DNA from: an uncultured Lachnospiraceae bacterium
Lineage (GTDB): Bacteria; Bacillota; Clostridia; Lachnospirales; Lachnospiraceae
Reading direction: 5' to 3'
NCBI GenBank assembly: GCA_947053345.1
Contig: CAMRSM010000001.1
Location: 124,001 to 188,000, forward strand
Length of the DNA: 64,000 bases
The notes under the pieces: generated by a model
Database searches by the model: none
What the model was told of the DNA's origin: nothing
What the model saw: only the letters and a program-made list of their open reading frames with translations
Part shown: positions 55,829 to 64,000 of the stretch, in pieces
Numbering within the stretch: position 1 is the first letter of the stretch
Layout: every line of letters starts with the position of its first letter
Made by a program: the position numbers and the translations under genes

Positions 55829-55858
55829 AGTATACCATACTCTGTTCTAACTTTGCAA
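55829..55858 (-). promoter_or_regulatory. Promoter of the tetR gene
   Basis: On the minus strand, TTGCAA (55853-55858), 18-base spacer, TATACT (55829-55834), about 95 bases before the start codon. A small hairpin GCCCC-ttc-GGGGC (55868-55880) lies just upstream. Confidence 0.6.
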
Positions 55859-55937
55859 GGTATGTGAGCCCCTTCGGGGCAAAATTCCCATTCTTTTCAA
55901 AAGAAATTCTAACGAATCTAAACAGAATATTAAATAG

Positions 55938-56018
55938 TGACCAATGGTCAATTTTGGTATTGACGAACGGTCATTTTCATGATATGATACCGGACAGAAA
56001 GAAAATGACCGATGGTCA
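55938..56018 (+). promoter_or_regulatory. Three TetR operators TGACC-N3-GGTCA
   Basis: TGACCAATGGTCA (55938-55950), TGACGAACGGTCA (55961-55973, one mismatch) and TGACCGATGGTCA (56006-56018). The second overlaps the -35 box and spacer of the transporter promoter and the third covers the transcript start, a classical repression layout. Confidence 0.85.
55960..55988 (+). promoter_or_regulatory. SigA promoter of the MMPL operon
   Basis: TTGACG (55960-55965), 17-base spacer, TATGAT (55983-55988). Operators lie upstream of, across and downstream of it. Confidence 0.85.
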
Positions 56019-56038
56019 TAAGGAAAGGATGAGGAACA

Positions 56039-58156
56039 ATGGTGAGTTTTGGAAAGAAAGTAGTGAAGTACCGGATCCCGATTTTTGTGGTCAGTATCCT
56101 GCTGTTGATACCTTCCGTGCTTGGGTACATCAACACGAAGGTAAACTACGACATACTGTATTATCTGCCGGGCGATATCGACACGATGGTGGGGCAGGAT
56201 ATTCTGCTTGAGGATTTCGGAAAGGGTGCCTTCTCCATGTTTATGGTAGAAGGCATGGAGAGCAAGGATGTCTCGGAGCTAAAAAAAGAGATTGAGCAGG
56301 TGGATGGGGTGGATTCGGTTATCTGGTATGACAGCATTCTGGATATCCGTGTGCCGATGGAGCTGTTGCCCAAAAAGCTGCTTGATGTTTTCCACAACGG
56401 CGATACAACGCTGATGGCAATTTTCTTTGAGAATACGACTTCTGCATCAGAGACGATGGAGGCTATCGAGCAGATCCGAAGGATTGGCAATAAGCAGTGC
56501 TTCCTTGCCGGGATGTCCGCCGTCGTGACGGACACAAAGAATTTGTCGGATTCGGAAACACCCATCTATGTGATGATCGCGGTACTGCTTTCTGTACTCG
56601 TGCTCTCGGCCACGATGGATTCCTTCCTCGCGCCGTTCTTGTTTTTGCTCAGCATCGGCATGGCGATCGTGTATAACCTCGGAACAAATTATTTCTTTGG
56701 CGAAGTTTCCTATATCACGAAAGCGTTAAGTGCAGTGCTCCAGCTCGGTGTCACCATGGATTATTCCATTTTTTTGTGGCACAGCTACAAAGAGAACCAG
56801 CAGCGCTTCCCGGAAGATAAAAACCGGGCGATGGCGCATGCCATCTCCAATACCTTAACCTCTGTGGTGGGCAGTTCCATCACGACAGTCGCGGGCTTTA
56901 TCGCCCTGTGTTTTATGAGTTTTACGCTCGGCAGGGATCTCGGGCTTGTGATGGCGAAGGGAGTTGTCTTCGGGGTGGTCGGATGTATCACCATCCTTCC
57001 GGCGATGATCCTGATTTTTGACAAGGAGCTCGCAAAAACGATGCACCGCCCGCTGATCCCGGATATCGGAAAATGTGCGGGGTTCATCACAAAACATTCG
57101 TGGGTGTTCGTGGCACTGTTTCTGGCGGTGCTGTTCCCGGCGCTGTACGGCTATACGCATACCGATGTGTATTACAACCTCGACCGCACGTTGCCGAAAG
57201 AACTGGCGAGCATCACGGCAAACGAGAAGCTTGAGCAGGATTTCCATATGAATTCCATCCATATGGTACTCGCGGATTCCTCTCTTGACGGAGGAACGGC
57301 GGCGGATATGCTGGCGGAACTTGGCCGGGTGGACGGCATTTCCTTTGCGCTTGGGTTTGATTCCCTTGCGGGCGGCGCGGTGCCGGGGGATTTCTTCCCG
57401 GAGGAATTAACCGCATTGCTGAAAGGGGAGCGTTATCAGCTTATGTTGGTTGCGTCGGAATATAAAGTCGCCTCCGATGAAGTCAACGCGCAGATAAAGC
57501 TGCTAAATGACATCGTAAAAAAATACGACGCGAAGGGGATGGTGATCGGGGAGGCACCTTGCACGAAGGATCTGATTGAGATCACGAATGTGGATTTCCA
57601 GACGGTCAGCGCGGTTTCCATTATCGCAGTGTTCGTGATCATCGCATTTGTATTCCGGTCAATCTTCCTGCCGGTTCTTCTGGTGGCGGTGATTGAGTTT
57701 GCGATATTTATCAACATGGGCATCCCGTGCTTTACAAAGACGGAGCTGCCGTTCATCGCTTCCATAGTGATCGGGACGATACAGCTTGGCGCGACCGTAG
57801 ATTACGCGATTTTGATGACAACGCGCTACCGCAAGGAAAGAAGCCGTGGCAGCGAGAAGATGGAAGCAGTGACAACGGCGCTTTCAGCCTCGATGGGTTC
57901 CATTTTGATCAGTGCGTTCTGCTTCTTTGCGGCGACGTTCGGGGTCGGGCTTTACTCGGATATTGATATGATCAGTTCCCTCTGTTCGCTGATGGCGAGG
58001 GGCGCACTGATCAGTATGGTAGTCGTAAACTGTGTGCTTCCGTCGATGTTGCTGTTGTTTGACAAGGTGATTGTCAAGACAAGTTACAATTTTCTTGGGG
58101 AAAAATCCCCTGCAGGCCGGAAGGGGAAAGAAAGCAGGGAAAACCAATTGGCATAA
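56039..58156 (+). CDS. MMPL/RND-family transporter
   Basis: 705-residue membrane protein with about 12 helices in two repeats, each with a large extracellular loop (about 30-170 and 365-520). Family features are VTMDYSIFLWHSYKE and the matching GATVDYAILMTTRYRKE of the second half, with Asp-Tyr pairs in the proton-relay helix. It likely exports a lipid or hydrophobic compound by proton motive force. It is controlled by the adjacent TetR. The next gene, 176 bases on, encodes a secreted heptad-repeat protein. Confidence 0.92.
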   Translation: MVSFGKKVVKYRIPIFVVSILLLIPSVLGYINTKVNYDILYYLPGDIDTMVGQDILLEDFGKGAFSMFMVEGMESKDVSELKKEIEQVDGVDSVIWYDSILDIRVPMELLPKKLLDVFHNGDTTLMAIFFENTTSASETMEAIEQIRRIGNKQCFLAGMSAVVTDTKNLSDSETPIYVMIAVLLSVLVLSATMDSFLAPFLFLLSIGMAIVYNLGTNYFFGEVSYITKALSAVLQLGVTMDYSIFLWHSYKENQQRFPEDKNRAMAHAISNTLTSVVGSSITTVAGFIALCFMSFTLGRDLGLVMAKGVVFGVVGCITILPAMILIFDKELAKTMHRPLIPDIGKCAGFITKHSWVFVALFLAVLFPALYGYTHTDVYYNLDRTLPKELASITANEKLEQDFHMNSIHMVLADSSLDGGTAADMLAELGRVDGISFALGFDSLAGGAVPGDFFPEELTALLKGERYQLMLVASEYKVASDEVNAQIKLLNDIVKKYDAKGMVIGEAPCTKDLIEITNVDFQTVSAVSIIAVFVIIAFVFRSIFLPVLLVAVIEFAIFINMGIPCFTKTELPFIASIVIGTIQLGATVDYAILMTTRYRKERSRGSEKMEAVTTALSASMGSILISAFCFFAATFGVGLYSDIDMISSLCSLMARGALISMVVVNCVLPSMLLLFDKVIVKTSYNFLGEKSPAGRKGKESRENQLA

Positions 58157-58332
58157 GCCAAAAGGTGAAGGCAAGGCGAAGGGGATGCCAAAAAACTCCC
58201 ATTTGTCCCACAAGCCTTAAAACTTAAAAGTCTGGGGCTGTTGTGGAGGTTGTTTTACCGGCACGGCCGCAGGGTGGTGCCAGGGTGTGAATTTTATATT
58301 TAGGCCGCGTGGGCGGCAGAAAAGAGGGAATT

Positions 58333-60519
58333 ATGAGGAAGACATATCAGAAATTGGTAGCAGGCGGGTTGATTGTGGCACTTTCGGCGGGGGCAACGTT
58401 TCTGTATGCAGGAAACCGCGTGGATGCCGGGACAGACGGCGCGGTGACGGTCGGGGTGAGTTCCGAGCCAGAGTTTTCCGTCACAAAGACAAAGAGTGCG
58501 CTTGGGATGACAAAGAAGGAAGTAGTGTATGTATTTACGGGAACGGACGGGAAGGAAAATAAGATCGTGGTCACGGATACGCTGACCAACCCAGATGCCC
58601 TTACTAGCCTTCCCGACATCACAAGCTTAAAGGATATTGTCAATGTCAAGGGGAACGAAGGCTTCGCACAAAACGGGAACAGCCTGACTTGGCAGGCGGA
58701 CGGCAGTGATATCACATACCGCGGTACAGCGCAGGAGGCGGCCCCGGTCGGTGTTAGGGTAACATATTTCCTTGACGGGAAGGAGATTTCCGCGCAGGAG
58801 CTTTGCGGGAAGTCCGGCAAGGTGACAATCCGTTTTGATTATTACAACAACCGCAAAGAAACTGCTACGGTGGACGGTAAGCAGGAGGAGATCGTTGTGC
58901 CGTTTGCGATGGCGACGGCGGTACTTCTTGATGAGGAGAAATTCACCAATATTGAAGTGACGCGCGGCAGGCTGCTGCATGAGGGCAATGTCTGTGCGGC
59001 AGTCTTAGTCGGGATGCCGGGGGTAGCACAAAGCCTTGGCCTGCCGGAAGATTACGCGGCAGATTATGCCGAGATTACGGCGGACATGGTGGATTTCTCC
59101 CTGACCAACACATTTACGGTGGCGACCAACAGCCTGTTTTCGGGGCTTGCACTTGACGGTGAGGGAAATCTGGATTCCCTTGGAAGCGCCTTTGCAAAGC
59201 TTGGCGATGCGACGGATGCGTTGGTGGACGGCACAGTGAAATTAAAGGACGGCGCATCGGAACTTTTTGAAGGTGCACAGGAACTGGAAGATGGTGCCGG
59301 AAAGTTAAAGGACGGTGCAAATACCCTTTCTGCGGGTGCGGCGACACTTTCCGGGAATCTGCTGGTGCTTGCGGCGGGCGCGAAGGACCTCAACGGCGGG
59401 GCGGGAAGTCTTTCGGCGGGGCTTGACAGCTTTGTGGCAGGGGTTAAGAGTGCGAAGAAGGGTTCCGCGGCGTTAGCGGCAGGCAGCAAAACATTGGAAG
59501 ACGGTACAGCACAGTTTGAAGCGGGTTTTGAGGCGGCAGGGGAGGGTGTTTTTTCCCTTGCGGCGGGCAGCAGGGAACTGTCTGGCGGAGCCTGTCGGGT
59601 ACAGGACGGTGTTGCCGGCTTAAACAGTGGGGTTGGGCAGCTTTTAGATGGAATTAAAAATCTGGATGCAGGGGTGGATAAGGCGTATGCTTCCCTCGAC
59701 GCAACGATTTCATACAACAGGCAGGTGCTTGAGGGGCTGACCGGATTTGTAAAGGCCTACGGGGCGAACTTGGATGCGGAGACGGTGGCTTCCTTACAGA
59801 CGATGATCGGGACATTGCAGCAGACGGTCACGGCACAACAGCAGATCGCGGACAGCATGGCCGGTGAGGGTGCGCTAAAGAGCGGCGTGAAAGCACTTTT
59901 GGACGGCACGGCAAGTTTACGTGCGGGCGGTACCGAACTTGCGGCAGGGACAAAAACACTTGCCGAGGGTGCGAAAGCACTGGATGAGGGGATCATTGCG
60001 TTTTCCGGGAAGCTCCCGCAGTTAGCCGAAGGGTTTACGGTGCTGTCGGATGGCATCCGTAAGCTTGCGGGCGGGGCGGAAGAGCTTGATGCGGGGCTTG
60101 CACAGCTGGAAGCGGCAGGAGGACAATTAACGGCGGGCGCGGGCAGCCTGTGTGATGGCGCAAAGGAGCTTGCAAGCGGCGCAGATGCCTTGGCAGAGGG
60201 CAGCATTGCCTTAAAGGACGGCGCACGGGAGCTGGCGGACGGCACAGGCGATCTCCTTGAAGGCGCAGGGAAATTAAAGGACGGCGCAAAGGAACTCGCG
60301 GACGGTACGGCAACACTTGCGGATGGTATGGCAGAATACAGCAGCGAAGGGATCGGAAAGCTCCTTGACGCGCTTGATGATGCGGAACTGACCAGCGTAT
60401 ATGCGAGGCTTGACGCGATGATCGACGCGGCAGGGCAGTATAAGAGCTTTACCGGGGTGAGCGATGAGATGGACGGAAGTGTGACCTTCCTGATCCGGAC
60501 GGAGAGTGTGGGAAAATAA
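58333..60519 (+). CDS. Secreted xxxLxxG heptad-repeat protein, MMPL partner
   Basis: 728 residues. N-terminal signal sequence (KLVAGGLIVALSAGATFLYAG), a beta-rich domain to about 270, then two arrays of seven-residue xxxLxxG repeats, about 297-453 and 515-672 (for example LKDGASELFEGAQELEDGAG), separated by a 60-residue helical break. YhgE/Pip proteins share these repeats but end in an ABC-2-like membrane domain; this protein has no C-terminal membrane helix and ends in RTESVGK. Probable extracellular partner of the MMPL transporter, by position. AAAGAGGG supports ATG 58333. Confidence 0.8.
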   Translation: MRKTYQKLVAGGLIVALSAGATFLYAGNRVDAGTDGAVTVGVSSEPEFSVTKTKSALGMTKKEVVYVFTGTDGKENKIVVTDTLTNPDALTSLPDITSLKDIVNVKGNEGFAQNGNSLTWQADGSDITYRGTAQEAAPVGVRVTYFLDGKEISAQELCGKSGKVTIRFDYYNNRKETATVDGKQEEIVVPFAMATAVLLDEEKFTNIEVTRGRLLHEGNVCAAVLVGMPGVAQSLGLPEDYAADYAEITADMVDFSLTNTFTVATNSLFSGLALDGEGNLDSLGSAFAKLGDATDALVDGTVKLKDGASELFEGAQELEDGAGKLKDGANTLSAGAATLSGNLLVLAAGAKDLNGGAGSLSAGLDSFVAGVKSAKKGSAALAAGSKTLEDGTAQFEAGFEAAGEGVFSLAAGSRELSGGACRVQDGVAGLNSGVGQLLDGIKNLDAGVDKAYASLDATISYNRQVLEGLTGFVKAYGANLDAETVASLQTMIGTLQQTVTAQQQIADSMAGEGALKSGVKALLDGTASLRAGGTELAAGTKTLAEGAKALDEGIIAFSGKLPQLAEGFTVLSDGIRKLAGGAEELDAGLAQLEAAGGQLTAGAGSLCDGAKELASGADALAEGSIALKDGARELADGTGDLLEGAGKLKDGAKELADGTATLADGMAEYSSEGIGKLLDALDDAELTSVYARLDAMIDAAGQYKSFTGVSDEMDGSVTFLIRTESVGK

Positions 60520-60539
60520 AGTTCGTTTTGGTTGGAAGC

Positions 60540-60584
60540 TGCGGCATGGAACCTTGGAAGAGGAAACCCGTGCCGCATTTTTTT
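60540..60584 (+). terminator. Rho-independent terminator of the MMPL operon
   Basis: TGCGGCA (60540-60546) pairs with TGCCGCA (60571-60577), followed by seven T. It lies 21 bases after the heptad-repeat gene stop. The gap to 60779 also holds a TATAAT (60755-60760) with no good -35, the likely promoter of the next gene. Confidence 0.85.
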
Positions 60585-60779
60585 GATGCATCCCCAAAAA
60601 ATAAAGCAGGGGATTTCCTCCCTTGCTCTGATCCTATGATAGCATATTTTTCATGAAAGTTCAAGACTTGCATTTTTCCTCTCATATGATAAGGTATTAA
60701 AGACGGAAAATAGCGGGATATAGCAGCAAAAAAATTGATTTCCGGAAAAAAGGATATAATACGGAAAAAGGAGGAAAGT

Positions 60780-62201
60780 ATGGAAGATCGGATGACGGAG
60801 GCAGAACGGATGGATGCGCTCTATGACCTTTCCACGGCGTGGCGGGCGGCGGGGGAGATTTTCCCGTATTTTGAGGAGAAGGAGATGGATTGGGACGCGG
60901 TGTACGGGGAGTATTTGCCGCGTGTGTTTTCTGTGGTGACGAAAAAAGAATTCCATCTTCTGATGGCGGAATTTTTAAACCGGCTGGGGGACGGACATAC
61001 GGATTACCGATTTCCGAGAGAACTGGTGCAGGAAGCGGGTTATCTCCCGTTCCACCTGGTTTATTTGGACGGCGGCTGGCATATCAGGGAGATTCCTGCG
61101 GGAAAGGAAGAATTCCTTCTGGCAAAAGTTACCGCAGTAAACGGCGTAAAGATGCCGGACTTTCTTTCGGAGTGCTTCCGCTACATCTACCATATCGGGG
61201 ATTATGCCAATCCGGGAAAGCTGGAAGAAATCATGCCGTTTTTGTTAAAAAAATCAGAAAATGTATTGACAACTTCCAATGGGATGTTCCGGTTTGATCT
61301 GTTGCGGGAGGCCGCAGAGCTGGTCGGGATAACGGAATGTGTGCAAAATTCCGGGGAAGGGGAAGAAGCAGGAGAGTTGAAAAATGACGGAAATCCGAAC
61401 CGACGGGGAGGACGGAGCGGGGATGGTACATGGATGCCGAAATACCGGCGTATTTCCAAAGGAAATACGGAGATCCGCATTTATGAAGGGAACATCCTGT
61501 ATGCTCGCATGGATGATTTTTTGCATCCGGGGGCGGCAGGGGAGATTGCGGAGGCGCTTTCCGGCATGGACTCCCCTGATGGGGTGATCCTTGATATCCG
61601 GGAAAATATCGGCGGGATGACGGCATATGCGGCGCGGGTAGCGGAATTATTTATCGCGGGGGAGTTTTCCGGCTGCCGGAAGAAGACGAGGCAGATGAAG
61701 GGGATTGACGTATCCTCCGCAAGCCAATATATTGGTATGTGTGCGGAACAGATCGAAAAATGCGTGGCGGACGGCCTCTGTACGAAAGAGGAGGTGGAGC
61801 GCTGCCTGCGCACAGGAAAGAATATGTATTATTACGAATATCAGGATTTCTTTGGCACGCAGGGGAAGGCGGCAATGTATGACGGACCGGTAGTCCTGCT
61901 TACCTCGCGTGGGACGATCTCGGCGGCGGAGGATTTTACCGCCATGTTTAAAAGTAACTGCCGGGCAACCCTGATCGGCGCACCGACTCTCGGCACGACC
62001 GGGACACCGTTTTTAAAACGCCTCCGTCTGGGCGGCGCTTTCCGGATCTGTTCGGTCGGATACCGGCTGTTGGACGGCACGGAGTTTATCGGAAAGGGAA
62101 TCCTGCCGGATATTTATCTGGAGGGGGATGCAAAGGATACCGCGTACGGAAGGGATGTGGTTCTTGCGAAGGCGTTTGCATTATGCAGCAATCCCAAATA
62201 A
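60780..62201 (+). CDS. S41-family serine peptidase without signal peptide
   Basis: 473 residues, tail-specific-protease type. Catalytic Ser in TSRGTISAAEDFTAMF, with the preceding ILDIRENIGGMTAYAARVAELF strand-loop. No PDZ domain is obvious, and there is no export signal or membrane helix, so it appears cytoplasmic, which is unusual for the family. Residues about 207-240 form a polar insert (GEGEEAGELKNDGNPNRRGG). AAAGGAGG fixes the start at 60780. Confidence 0.85.
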   Translation: MEDRMTEAERMDALYDLSTAWRAAGEIFPYFEEKEMDWDAVYGEYLPRVFSVVTKKEFHLLMAEFLNRLGDGHTDYRFPRELVQEAGYLPFHLVYLDGGWHIREIPAGKEEFLLAKVTAVNGVKMPDFLSECFRYIYHIGDYANPGKLEEIMPFLLKKSENVLTTSNGMFRFDLLREAAELVGITECVQNSGEGEEAGELKNDGNPNRRGGRSGDGTWMPKYRRISKGNTEIRIYEGNILYARMDDFLHPGAAGEIAEALSGMDSPDGVILDIRENIGGMTAYAARVAELFIAGEFSGCRKKTRQMKGIDVSSASQYIGMCAEQIEKCVADGLCTKEEVERCLRTGKNMYYYEYQDFFGTQGKAAMYDGPVVLLTSRGTISAAEDFTAMFKSNCRATLIGAPTLGTTGTPFLKRLRLGGAFRICSVGYRLLDGTEFIGKGILPDIYLEGDAKDTAYGRDVVLAKAFALCSNPK

Positions 62202-62333
62202 TCTATCGTGGACTTATGCGGGTGCATATGATAAAATATCCTGCGGAACATAAGGTTTTGCGGGGAAAGGGTTCCCGTCTTTTACGTGGGATACCATTTT
62301 TTGCGGACAAGTTTTGGGCAGGGGGGAGCAGTT

Positions 62334-63008
62334 ATGGATTATAAGATCATGATCATAGAGGACGATGCCGGCATTGCCACAGCCATCGCTGACCGCGCCG
62401 CGGCATGGGGCTTTGTGGTGTGCTGTGCGCAGGATTTCCGCAACGTCACTGCGGAATTCGCAGAATTTTCGCCGCAGCTTGTGCTGCTTGACATTGTGCT
62501 GCCGTTTTACAACGGCTATCACTGGTGCGCCGAACTTCGGAAAATATCGGATGTACCGATCATTTTTCTCTCCTCCGCGTCCGACAATATGAACATTGTC
62601 ATGGCGATGAATATGGGGGCGGATGATTTTATCGCCAAACCCTTTGATATGGACGTGCTTATTTTAAAAATCCAGGCGCTTCTGCGCCGCAGTTACGCTT
62701 TTGCGCCGCAGGCCCCTTTCCTGGAGCATAACGGGGCAATCTTAAATATGGCGGATCAGACGCTTTCCACGAAGGAACAGAAAATTGACCTGACGAAAAA
62801 TGAGTACCGTATCCTGCTGACGCTGCTTCGGAGCAGGGGGCAGGTGGTGAGCCGCGAGCGGCTGATGGAAGAACTCTGGGAGTCGGAAAGTTTTGTCGAT
62901 GAGAATACGCTGACCGTCAATGTGAACCGGCTGCGGAAAAAACTTTCTGCGGCAGGGCTTTCCGGGTTCATCACGACAAAATTCGGGGTGGGGTATCTGG
63001 TGCAGTAA
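62334..63008 (+). CDS. OmpR-family response regulator (BceR-like)
   Basis: 224 residues. Receiver with IIEDD, phospho-Asp in LVLLDIVLPFYNG and Lys in DDFIAKPFD; winged helix with LTKNEYRILLTLLRS and NVNRLRKKLSAAG. GGGGGGAG precedes ATG 62334; the longer frame to 62286 has no domain. The kinase gene follows 89 bases on. The pair resembles BceRS antibiotic-sensing systems; an ABC transporter would be expected beyond the window's end. Confidence 0.9.
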   Translation: MDYKIMIIEDDAGIATAIADRAAAWGFVVCCAQDFRNVTAEFAEFSPQLVLLDIVLPFYNGYHWCAELRKISDVPIIFLSSASDNMNIVMAMNMGADDFIAKPFDMDVLILKIQALLRRSYAFAPQAPFLEHNGAILNMADQTLSTKEQKIDLTKNEYRILLTLLRSRGQVVSRERLMEELWESESFVDENTLTVNVNRLRKKLSAAGLSGFITTKFGVGYLVQ

Positions 63009-63097
63009 AGGACGGAATGGAAAAAAAGACTGGTGGGTCAAAAGCAGCTGTTTTTGCAGAGGGAAGAAGCAGTGCAGGAAGGGTGTGAAGGATTGTT

Positions 63098-64000
63098 ATG
63101 GGTTTGTACAAAATGTATTTGAGGCAGCACCGCAGGCTGATTGCTGTATTTTTCATTTTTTGCGCGATTTTTCTTGTTGTGTTCGCACTCTACCGTCTGC
63201 CGATTGGCGCGGTACTTTATCCAATGCTGCTCTGTGCGGTACTGGGCGGCGGTATCATGGTGTTTGATTACCAAAGGGCGGTCCGCAAGCATGGGCGGCT
63301 TAAGGAATTGGCGATGCGCAGCGCGGAACTGATGGAGGGTTTTTTTGAGAGTGAGAACTGGCTGGAGGCGGATTACCGGAAAATCATCGAGGCGCTCAGG
63401 GAACAGCTTCGCTCGGCAAAAGATACGATGAATGCAAATTACTCGGACATGGTGGATTATTATACGATCTGGGTGCATCAGGTCAAAACACCGATTGCGG
63501 CGCTGCGCCTGTACCTTGAGGGGGAGGATTCGGAAAATGCCAGAAAGATGCGCGAGGAGGTATTCCGGATTGAGCAGTATGTCGGGATGGTGCTGGCATT
63601 CCTGCGCCTTGACTCCGATTCAACGGATTATATTTTTGCGGAATATGACCTGGATGAAATTGTGCGCGCCGCGGTCAAAAAATTTGCAGGGCAGTTTATA
63701 CGGAAAAAAATCTCCCTGATTTACGAACCGCTTGGGATCAAGGTGGTGACAGATGAGAAATGGCTCTCGCTCTGCATTGAGCAGATTCTCTCCAATGCGT
63801 TGAAATACACAAGGAGCGGAAGTGTTACAATCAGGCTTGACGGCGCGTGGGTTCTTACGGTGCGGGATACCGGTATCGGGATTGCACCGGAAGATCTGCC
63901 GCGCGTCTTTGAAAAGGGATACACCGGTTATCACGGCAGGGAGGACAAGAAAGCAAGCGGGATCGGGCTGTATCTGTGCCGGAGGATCTGTGAAAATCTG
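63098..64000 (+). CDS. Sensor histidine kinase, BceS-like (3' end outside window)
   Basis: 301 codons visible, open to the window end. Two N-terminal helices with a very short external loop (about residues 15-55), H-box WVHQVKTPIAALRL, N-box QILSNALKYTRSG, G1 DTGIGI, F-box VFEKGYTG and the start of G2 SGIGLYL. The HQVKTP H-box and minimal sensor are typical of intramembrane-sensing kinases linked to peptide-antibiotic ABC transporters. It is co-oriented with the regulator at 62334. Confidence 0.9.
   Translation, partial: MGLYKMYLRQHRRLIAVFFIFCAIFLVVFALYRLPIGAVLYPMLLCAVLGGGIMVFDYQRAVRKHGRLKELAMRSAELMEGFFESENWLEADYRKIIEALREQLRSAKDTMNANYSDMVDYYTIWVHQVKTPIAALRLYLEGEDSENARKMREEVFRIEQYVGMVLAFLRLDSDSTDYIFAEYDLDEIVRAAVKKFAGQFIRKKISLIYEPLGIKVVTDEKWLSLCIEQILSNALKYTRSGSVTIRLDGAWVLTVRDTGIGIAPEDLPRVFEKGYTGYHGREDKKASGIGLYLCRRICENL

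Noticed and set aside
59757..60578. 273-codon minus-strand frame opposite the heptad-repeat gene
   Set aside because: The Ser/Ala/Pro pattern is simply the complement of the repeated xxxLxxG codons.
60600..60640. Minus-strand terminator AGCAAGGGAGG / CCCCTGCT with T-rich tail
   Set aside because: No minus-strand gene lies to its right that would need it, and the stem is interrupted; left unannotated.

Overview
The window reads as a chromosomal segment of a spore-forming Clostridia bacterium, most likely Lachnospiraceae. The reasons are a sporulation sigma factor of the SigG type, an ispH-rpsA gene fusion, an ECF riboflavin transporter under an FMN riboswitch, Gram-positive AGGAGG ribosome binding sites before nearly every gene, and many two-component and ABC export genes. 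The base composition is moderately G+C-rich and even; I saw no insertion sequence, prophage, CRISPR array, rRNA or tRNA. This is inference from gene content, not a species identification.

Layout. 1-9.9 kb: 3' part of polA, coaE, a long FtsA-like ATPase, a membrane diguanylate cyclase, a beta-CASP RNase-type metallo-hydrolase, and convergent sigG. 10.1-20.1 kb: a ten-gene Mrp/MBH-type cation:proton antiporter operon with four separate proton-channel subunits. 20.2-24.9 kb: a small membrane protein, an aconitase-family hydratase and cardiolipin synthase. 24.9-41.4 kb: a dense housekeeping block (folD, rimO, pgsA, a GerMN-like lipoprotein, a YhiN-type flavoprotein, cmk, ispH-rpsA, cheR, plsX, acpP, rnc, smc, ftsY, threonine ammonia-lyase). 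41.5-48.6 kb: FMN riboswitch and ribU, an M16 peptidase, a GH2 glycosidase, a ClpP/TepA-like protease and a histidine phosphatase. 48.7-64 kb is accessory: a response regulator / ABC exporter / histidine kinase cassette, a hypothetical protein and a GNAT enzyme, a decayed gene, a TetR regulator divergent from an MMPL transporter with a secreted heptad-repeat partner, an S41 peptidase, and a second response regulator / kinase pair that runs off the end.

How the genes work together. The antiporter operon keeps the gene order of the Mrp module of archaeal membrane-bound hydrogenase (E-F-G-D'-E'+B-C-D), but where the hydrogenase genes would follow there are three more antiporter subunits. The housekeeping block joins lipid synthesis (plsX, acpP, pgsA, cls), RNA and ribosome functions (rnc, rpsA, rimO) and membrane targeting and chromosome segregation (ftsY, smc). 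The accessory end has two small export systems with visible control sites: four phased CTTTAC repeats before the ABC operon, and three TGACC-N3-GGTCA operators before the MMPL gene.

The most unusual non-coding signal is a repeat family of about 105 bp with a covarying three-tier hairpin. It occurs as one unit directly before the metallo-hydrolase RBS (7441-7560) and as a 2.5-copy tandem array directly before the RBS of an antiporter subunit (16105-16363).
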